Below, one piece after another: positions 13,401 through 22,400 of a DNA stretch of 34,525 nt. The translations under genes and the position numbers were made by a program. Every line of letters starts with the position of its first letter. Within the stretch, counting starts at the first letter, position 1. The DNA lies in contig JARGPH010000046.1 of assembly GCA_029213065.1 (NCBI GenBank), positions 1 to 34,525 of the forward strand. The letters are read 5' to 3'. The stretch comes from Verrucomicrobiales bacterium. GTDB lineage: Bacteria > Verrucomicrobiota > Verrucomicrobiia > Verrucomicrobiales > DEV007. The notes under the pieces were generated by a model. That model was given only the letters and a program-made list of their open reading frames with translations, had not been told where the DNA came from and did not search any database.

Positions 13401-16400
13401 GATCGGCACCGCCGGTTCCGGTAACCAGAATGTTACCACCCCCGGTAACTTTCAAGTCCGCTCCACCAATCACATTAACCCCTATCCCATTTGTGGCCGA
13501 TCCGGACATCGAGAGATTGCCGTCCGCACTCAAAAGGTGGCTGTTGCTCTCAACCATTACACCGGCTTCGACCCCGGTGGTGGTGCCCACGATCACGAGT
13601 GTCCCCGAGTCGGCGACAGTAACATCACTGTTGCGAAAGAAGACCCCGTTGTGTGCGGCGGAGTCGCCGGTAATCGATACATTGCCCCCCGCTGTCGGAG
13701 TGATCGTGGTATTGCGAATGTCGACCCCGCGATCTTCACCGACTGCGCCGTCGCCTGTGCTGGTTCCATCAAGAGTGATCGTGGCACCCGTGATACTCGC
13801 AACACCGCCATCGCTGGCATTGAGGTAAATCCCTGCGCCGCCCGCCGAGGTTCCGGTAACAGTGAAGACACCGCCTGCGTCCACTTTAGTACCCACATTG
13901 ATGTTGACCCCTTCTGCATTGGAATGACTCCCGCCGGTACCAATGAACGTCACGTTGCCGTTCGTTGATATGGTCCCGTCGGCGAAATAGATGCCATCAT
14001 CGCCGACGTTATTAGCTACCCCGGAAATAGAAATCGCACCCGAACCTGTCGTGATTTCTCCCCCGTCGAGATCGATGTCGACCCCTTGATCTGTCGCTCC
14101 GCCGTCGCTGGTTCCATTAATCGTGATGGTTCCCGCTCCGGTGGTGATGACATCGGTGCGCCGGATGCGAACGCCATCATCACTGTTTCCAGTTCCATAG
14201 ATGCTGATCACGCCGCCACTGGCTTCAACACCGGATACGAGAAGGGTTCCCATATTTCCGCTACCAGTGATACTGATATCGCCTGCACCGGATGCAGCAA
14301 TCACGCCTCCGGTCTCTCCTCGAGCATCGACGCCAATTGCTCCCGTCGTGGTCGTTCCGTTGATGGTGATGTCTCCGTTCACGCTCGTGAGAGAAACTCC
14401 ATCCTCCAACTCCACCGCGGTACCGCTGGTGCTGAGACCTGTCAGAGAAATCGTTCCACTACCGGTCGTGACAACGTCGGAACGCAGTTCGATTCCATTC
14501 AAACCTCCGGAAGAAACAGCATTAAAAAGTGAGATGTTTCCGCCGTTTGCATTAACTCCATTCCCGCGAACGAGAATTCGACTTTCTGAACTCAAGGTGA
14601 TTGCTCCACCTGCTGTAGTCAGTCCCGAGAACGCACCGGTGGCATCACCGATTTGCAGATCGTTGGTCCCTGTATTGGAGACATTGATATCACCAGCGGC
14701 AGTCTGCGCGTCGAATTGAATCACCTGCGTGTCGAGCGCATTCGTGGCCGTGCCAACTCCCGCTGCGGAAGAAATCACCAATGAACCCGAACGGATGTCG
14801 AGATCCGCTCCGGGATCCGAGCTCGTCACCGCTCCCGAAGTCGCCGTCAACGAGACACTCCGGTTCGTCCCGTTCATAAAATCGGCCACGAGAATCGAGG
14901 CTCCCGTGATCTCCATATTCCGGTCCAAGGTGGCATCGTTGATCTCGATCGCACCGGTATCGGCATCGCCAATGATAATCTTACTATCAGCGCCTGAGAT
15001 CGAAAGGCGTCCCAATTCTGTGCTGCTGAGATTCAAATCTCCACTCGCACTGTCTCCGAGGCCGACCGTCCGACCCGCGGTCATCTGAGTGATCGACAGG
15101 TCACTGTTTGTCGTAGCGATTGTATTGCCTACTTCGAGATTATCGGTCACAATCGTAACCACCTCATTGCCTGCGCCTCCCGTAGATTCAAACTGATTGG
15201 CAAAGACAACGTTCGCGCTCGTGATCGACAAATTACCACCGATGCGGACGCGATCATTGCTCGTGCCAGGCTCGTCGTAACCAATCGTGACGGTGTCACC
15301 GTCTTCCGTGCCGGTATTGATCGTCAGATCACCGTTGCCGTGGCTGTTGTAAATCCGGGCGACCTTGATGTTGTCAGTGCCTGCGACAGCAGTCGTATCA
15401 ATCGTGATTGAGCCTGTATTGCGAACATGAGCCACTTCAAAAGGAACGAGATTACTCGTCCCTGAAATCACGATGGCATCTTCCATGCCGCCACCACTGA
15501 GCTGCCCCTCCGTGAGAAGCACATCGTCAGCACCATTCGGCAAGGAAAGTTCGAAACTCAACGCACCGTCGACATCCACCGGCTCAAGGCCCGTGAAGGT
15601 AATCAGTTTACCGGATCCCAGATCCAATACACCATTTCCAAAATCAACCGCATCCGGTGTGTAAACGATTTCCTCATTCCCTGAACCGATGAGACGCAAG
15701 AGATCGCCGTTTGCACCCTCTCCGTTACCATTAACAAAGATACCTCCGGCCGGAATCCAGGAATCATCACCCGCTAAATCGATCGTGAATACGTTATCCT
15801 CGGAATCTCCATCAAAGGTCAGAGTCGTCAATCCCGCAAGCAACGTGCTGCTAAGCAGGTTGCCGCTTCCGTCCCGGGTTTCAACTTTGCCAGTCATTGA
15901 GTTGTAGCTGACAACCAATTCACCATCCGCAGCAGGAGCAAAAATCAGATTGGTCTGGTCGCCCTGGAAGCCATTGCTTGCATCACCATCGGTATCCGCG
16001 CCATCAGCGAGGAAAGGAGTGTAAAGAACATTACCGGCAATCAAGTCTGCGACATCATCTGAAACTATCGTTCCATACCAGTTTCCACTGGCGTCTACCG
16101 TTGGGTTGGTTGAGGAAATGGCGTATTCATTCCCGCTAAGATCGTTGTCGTTCACCGTCACAGAACTGGAATCCGTTCCGTCAAAACCAACAGCAACACC
16201 AATTGTATTTCCGGTGATAAAATTATTCTCAATCGTCGCGTCGCTTCCGGCGCCATAGAATGTTGACACGAGAACGCCCGCCGAATTCGATCCGTCAGAG
16301 TCAGCAATGCCCGTATTGCCCGAAATGGTGTTACCGGATACCGTTGCCACAGCACCTGCACCAATGTCGAGCGCGTAGTCGATCCAGTCACCGTCGCCTT

Positions 16401-19400
16401 TACCCGTGTAGGTATTGCCGCTGAAGGTTCCAGTCGTTCCGCTACCAAAATAATGCACCCCAATTCGGCCAATCTCGGAGAAACTGGAATTCGTAACATC
16501 AACTGGACCTACGCCCCCGAATGCAGCGATTGCAGTACCTGCATATGGCTGCCCTGAAGTCTGATACTTGATATTTTCGAAAGCAACTTGATCAAATGAT
16601 CCTGTCCCCAGATGTCGAAACGCCTGCCAAATCTTGTGACCGTCACCATCAAAGGTCATCCCCTCAACATTCAATTCGATTCCGGAATTGACCAGAAACC
16701 ATCCTCGCCCGTTCCCATTCTGGTCGGTGTCGAATCCAGCTTCGACAGTTGTCGATGAAGCACCAGCACCCACAATCGTTAAATCCTTATCAATCACGAC
16801 CTGTTCGTCTGTATGAAAGGTTCCAGCCTCCAAGGTCAGCGTAGCGCCCTCAGCAGCAGCGTTGACCGCTGCTCCGAGATCATACCATACACCACCGGCA
16901 TCATCGGTGATCGTCGGCCCTGCCGCCAGAGTGTTGTCGGCCACGAATGTTGCAGCAGAATATGACACTCCGGTAGCATTATGAACCACTGTGTCAAAAC
17001 TGGAGTCGAAGTTGTTCCCTGTAATCGTAACGCCACTCGGGCCGGCGTTATTCTTACCAGCCTCACCAAATCGGATCGCAGTGCCTCCCTCAGCTCCACC
17101 ACCATTGATAAAAGAGTTCCCCGTGAGTATCACCGTCGTCAACGTTGCTGACTTAGCTCCGCCGTAGCCACCATCATCCCGCGCTTTGATTGCCAAAGCA
17201 GCTGATCCCAGGGCATTTGTGGTTGCAAGACCGGACCCATCAAACGTCGAGTCTGTGATCTGAATACTCTCGAAGCTTCCGTATTTCAGATTGATGTCAA
17301 TCCCGCCGTTGTAACCGTAGGCTCCATCTATCCCGTTGTTCAGGATAGTGACATTGTCGAACAGCGCATTGTCGAGCTTCTCAAAATAAAATCCCTTGAT
17401 CGCATTCCCTTGAACAACGGTGTCACGAATCGTGACGTTCGTGAAAGCATCCTCATTGGTCGTTGAAGTAGGATCAGCAGCAACAAACATACCCTGATTG
17501 TTATCGGTCAGGAAACTGTCAACAATAAGGAGACCATCCAGCTCATCGGCTGTGCCCATCCGATAGCCAACGTTGTTGTTTGAAAGCGTCACCCCATCAA
17601 GGACGAGATCGACGTGTCCCGTGCCAGCGACATTAAGACCTGCTCTCGTATTCCCGTCCGACGTCACATCGGAAAGCTCAATATGAGAGGCACCGGATGT
17701 AACCGAGATACCGTCATTCGCGCCAGTCAGACGAACCCCGGAAACAGTAATCCTGTCCCCCGGGTTCCCACTCGCGCTGATTTCAATCCCACCGTTGATG
17801 ATCGTATTAGTGAGAGGATCCGTTCCATCCCCGGCACCCGCGATGTTGACATCTTTGTTTAGAACAAAGCTATCGTAAGTCCCCGCCGGAATCGTGATCG
17901 TGTCGCCGGCTACGGAACCATTGATCGCATCTTCGATTGTCTGCCAGACGCCTGATTCACTGGTGATCGTTCCACCGGCAATCGTATTATCCGCAACAAA
18001 TGCGACGGTATCGAATGCTTCCTGCGTGGTATTGTTGAACAACGTTTCGTAGCTTCCGTCATTGAAGATGTTCCCCGAAACAATGACACCGCCCGGTCCT
18101 GCGTTCCCCTGCCCGGCCTCTCCGAGACGAATCGCGGTGGCTCCTTCAGCTCCCCCACCGTTGAGAAAGGTGTTTCCGGTGATGGTGACACCATTCAAGG
18201 TCGCTTCGTCCCCACCTCCATAACTCCCGTTATCCCGTGCCTTCACCGACAACGCAGATGAACCGGTCGCGCTCTTCAGCGCCCTACCGGAACCATCGAA
18301 TATCGAATTGGAAATCGCGATATTCGCGTAGTCGGCATACTTCAGATTGAGTTCGATCCCCGTATTGCCGTTATTCGTCGCATCGGTGCCGTTATTGAGA
18401 ATCGTGAGATTGTCGAACGTCGCTTCATTCAGCTTTTCAACGTAAATGCCTTTTCTGGTGTTCCCCTCAATCGCCGTGTCTTTGATCAGAACATTGGTGA
18501 ACTCATCTGATGTCGTAGCGCCTTTCTTCGCATTGACTGTAATGCCCTCGCTATTATCACTGATCACGCTGTTGAGAATTGTCAGACCGTCGACCCCTGC
18601 CTCAGTGGCGACTCGAAGCCCGACCTTGTTACCCGAAAGCGTCACACCGTCAAACTCCAGGCTCTGGTGAGCCTCAGAACGAATATTCACCCCATAGGTG
18701 TCCCCGTTTCCGTAGGCGGTGAAATCCTGAAACGTGAGGAAAGAGGCATCGCTTCCATGTGCAAGGTTAACGAGATCGCCGCTCCCTGCACCACTCTTGA
18801 TCACTCGAATTCCCGAGATGAGAAGTTGATCGCCATGACTCCCACTCGCCGTCACCGTGAGGGTGCCGTCGATGATTGTATTCGACAATGGATCCGCTCC
18901 ATCGCCCGCCCCGACGAGATCGACGTTCTTGTCCAGAGTCGTGGAACCATAAGTTCCCGGCATGACGATTACTTTTCCACCTTCATTCACCGCATCGATC
19001 GCTTCAGCGATCCTACCTGAACCACCGGTTTGTGCTCCGTCCGCCGTGACTACCAACTCGGAGAAATCGCCCTGGAAACCATAGGTTCCCCAACCCGGAG
19101 TTGCCTCAACGTCCGTATCGGCTCCCGAAGTCAGGTACGCGTTGAAATCAAAGTTAGCCGAGGCCGCACCGAGAATGTCAGGATGAGTACCCGGAGCAGG
19201 AGCGGTGGCAGTTCCTCCAAAAATCTGGGGAATCAAATCAGCATAGCCGGGCTCGACACTGCCGGAGGTGGAAACCACCGGGGAATCGGTTCCGAAGTAG
19301 TTCCCACTGAAGTCTTTCAAATTGGTAGTTCCGGCTGCCGGTAAGCTTCCTCCCTCCTGGCGGTCCACAATCTGACCATACCAGTTGCCTGAAATGTTAT

Positions 19401-22400
19401 TGTTGTTGAAGCTGGAATTCAGAGCCGACTGGACAGGAGAATTAGTCCCTCCACTTGCATCGAGAAAAAGGATTCCCACGGTCCAGTTGTTCGTAATCGC
19501 GTTCTGCGTAACGAGAAGATTGTCAGTCTGATTGCGGAAGAGTAGTCCCGTCCGGTTGTTGTCGATGACATTGTTACGGATCGTGTGCCCGTTGCTGTTG
19601 TTCACGTCAATCCCTGTCCGGTTGCCGGTAATCAGGTTGTCGTGAATCATCGCGTTCGTCACGCCCTGCCCCTGAATGGCAATCCCACCCGCACTGTTGA
19701 GGACTCCATTCACATTGAGCCAATCGGCGACAGTGTTGCCCTCTCTGGTGATCGTAAAGCCACTGACTTCTACATCCGAAGCAGCAATTCGAACCGTTGC
19801 ACCCTCTCCGCCGATCGCACCGCTGACAGTGGTCGTGGTTGCGTCATCTCCGCGAAGATCGATTGTCTTACCAATCGTAATATCCTCAACGTAAGTCCCC
19901 GCAGCTACGTTCACCGTTCCACCAACTGAAACCAAATCAATACCATCCTGAATACTGCCGGTTGCAGTGACATTCACGGTATTCACGGATCCGGCAATTG
20001 TTCCCGCTACAATATCAGCATCGAGATTCAGGGTAGGAGCCGTGAGAGTGACGGTGCCGGCACCGAAATCAATCGGGCCATTTACGGTGATAGAATCACC
20101 CTCGTCGCTGCCGGTGTTAATCGTAAGCGCACCATTGTTGTGACCACCATCAGCGCTGGTCACCGTGATGGAATCGGTTCCGTCCGTAATCGCATCTGTA
20201 TTGATCACGATTTCGGTCGCTCCACGCACGTGGGCCTGTTCAAAGGCGACTCCACCTGTGGTTCCTGAGAGGATAAGTGCGGCATCCGCTGCAGAGGCCA
20301 GTGTACCTGAAGTGATATCAATGACATCGTCCCCACTTGGAAGATTCAAAGTGAAGACACCTCCACCGATGATGTCGAAGTCTACTGGCTCGAAGTCAGA
20401 AAACTCGATCGTTTTACCATCGATCACGATCTCCCCGGTTCCGAAGGTAGTCGTGTCAGGAGTGTAGGTGATCGCATTCCCACTTGTATCGATAATGACC
20501 AAAGTATCCATTCCACCAACACCCTGAGCACCGCCGTTAATAATCAAACGATCAGGAAGCCAATTCCCTGAAGTCAGATCGATCACGATCGTGTCATTCG
20601 ACGAGGTGCCATTGATTGCAACAGGTTCTCCGGGATTGGCGGCGACCTGATCTTCAACCGCCTGTCGCACCGACGGTCCGTCACTCAAATCACCAATCGA
20701 AGCGACACTGATCGTGACGTCTGCAAACTGCAGTTTTTCAACCCCGTACAAGGTATCAGTACCTTCATCGCCATCCTCTGCATTAAGATCGGATATCGTG
20801 ATGGTGTCTCCGTCAGGAGAAATTTCAAAGTCAGCGAAATTACCTTTAAACACCGCCGTATCGATTCCCGAATCAGGCGTATCAGTCTCATCACCGATGA
20901 TAGTATCGTCGCCACCGTTACCGGTGAAAACATCATCCCCCGCGTGTCCACGGAGAAATGCCCCTTCCTCTCCGCTGACAAGAGTATTGGCTCCAGCGTT
21001 GCCCTGAATCGAGATTTCTCCCGAAGCAGCGCTCACAGCAATACCTAGACCAGTCACGTCAACACTGCCACCGATGCCGTCAAAATTCACCGGAGTATTC
21101 CACCCAGTGTCGGCCGAAACCGTAACCCCTGAAGCGGAAAGATTGTCAATATTGTCGAAACTATAAATGGCCAAACCGACTTTCTGATAGACCCCCGCAA
21201 TTGAAACGTTGGTCAAATTTACGGCACCCATGACACCTGTTGAACGCAGCTGGATCGCATTATCAGCAGGCCCATTCCCCCGGTCCTGGCCGGTGATGGT
21301 GACATTGGAAATCGTGGCATCACCATTGTACTGATAGAGAAGAATATCGCCATCCCCTTTCGTCCCACCCGGTTGAGGTTCACCGTTCCCGACAAATTCA
21401 GAATTGGTGATAATCACGTTATCCAGATCCAGAAGGTCCCCTGAACCTCCTATTTCGACACCATTGCGGAAATTCGCTTCAAACTTGCTGTTGCTGATGT
21501 TGAGCGTTCCCAGAATAGCCGTGTTGGCAAAATCGATTCCGGAGCCGTCGACCGATCCTTTAAACTCGATTCCCTCGATGTTCGCGGTGGCATCAGTTCC
21601 GAGATCTCCCGTAATCTCGATTCCACTTCCACTGAGAGGCGTGATAATCGTTTGACCTGCACCAGCCCCGACGAGAGATACCGCTTTGGTGAGATTAATA
21701 CTCTCATTGTAGGTTCCGGCAGCGATTTCTATGCGATCGCCTTCGGAAGCCGCGTCAATCGCTGATTGAATTGAATCGTGGTGTGATGTGCTATTGCCCG
21801 AAAAGAGCTGCACCGGGCTGGAGTCGATTGTTCGCAATGACACTTGATCAATCGCGATACCCTTATCCACCTGAATACCAGTAAACCACAAATAGCGATT
21901 CCCCCCGAACTCCGTATCGTTTTGATTATTACGAACCTCTGTAAATATCAGATTATCGCCTGAATCGAGAACGTTCATCTCGACATCGAGACTTCCCCCT
22001 GAATTCTCGTAAAAGATATGCTCAAAAGTATACCACCCGGCCGAACCTATCGCTGCATGATTGATCGCTTCAAGATCTTCGCGGGGATGAAAGTATGGAA
22101 CTGTATTTGCGTTGTTTGACGAACCGACAAGCAGCTCACCACTGCTGGTATCTTTAGTAACGTGAAATACAAAATCGCGAAGGTGCCCGCCGGAATCCCG
22201 GTTGGAAGCAACAGAAAACTCAAATCCCTCACCCGCCGCGAGGCTGCTTGGATCGAGGTAAATACTGACCTCAGTTGCGATCCCACCGCCCAGATCGGAA
22301 CGGTAACCGTCGAAGCGCGTAAACGGCCCGGTCAAGCCGCCCGCTTCGTCCGTCTGAGTAAAGACAGCATGTGAAGCTCCGTTTAAAGAAGGAACCCCGT

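Larger units (their letters stand above)
16740..21780 (-). repeat. Right-handed beta-helix blocks with five 'AGTY' helix starts
   Basis: Five segments share the pattern A(I/V)xxxxxGxxIxIxAGTYxxxxxLxKxVxLxGAG, a hallmark of pectin-lyase-like (PbH1) helix entry. They lie near 21,700, 19,880, 18,940, 17,880 and 16,820. The last three form a tandem array with a period of about 1,055-1,075 nt (~355 residues). For example, NTIIDGTLTVTASG near 18,860 matches NTIINGGIEISASG near 17,790, and GGGAEGATAIRLGEAG near 18,130 matches GGGAEGGTAIRFGEAG near 17,075. The many N-rich turns (for example SGNTISGN, NNTISGNWYG) are typical of beta-helix coils. Such folds form rigid rods and often bind carbohydrate. 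Confidence 0.8.

Noticed and set aside
2020-14532. Many long plus-strand open frames (for example 2020-2838, 3287-4231, 8275-8925, 10267-10995, 13240-13968)
   Set aside because: They lie antisense to the giant gene, follow its repeats, encode no recognisable domains and have biased Val/Ser/Pro-rich or Arg-rich composition. They are shadows of a codon-biased, stop-poor coding strand.
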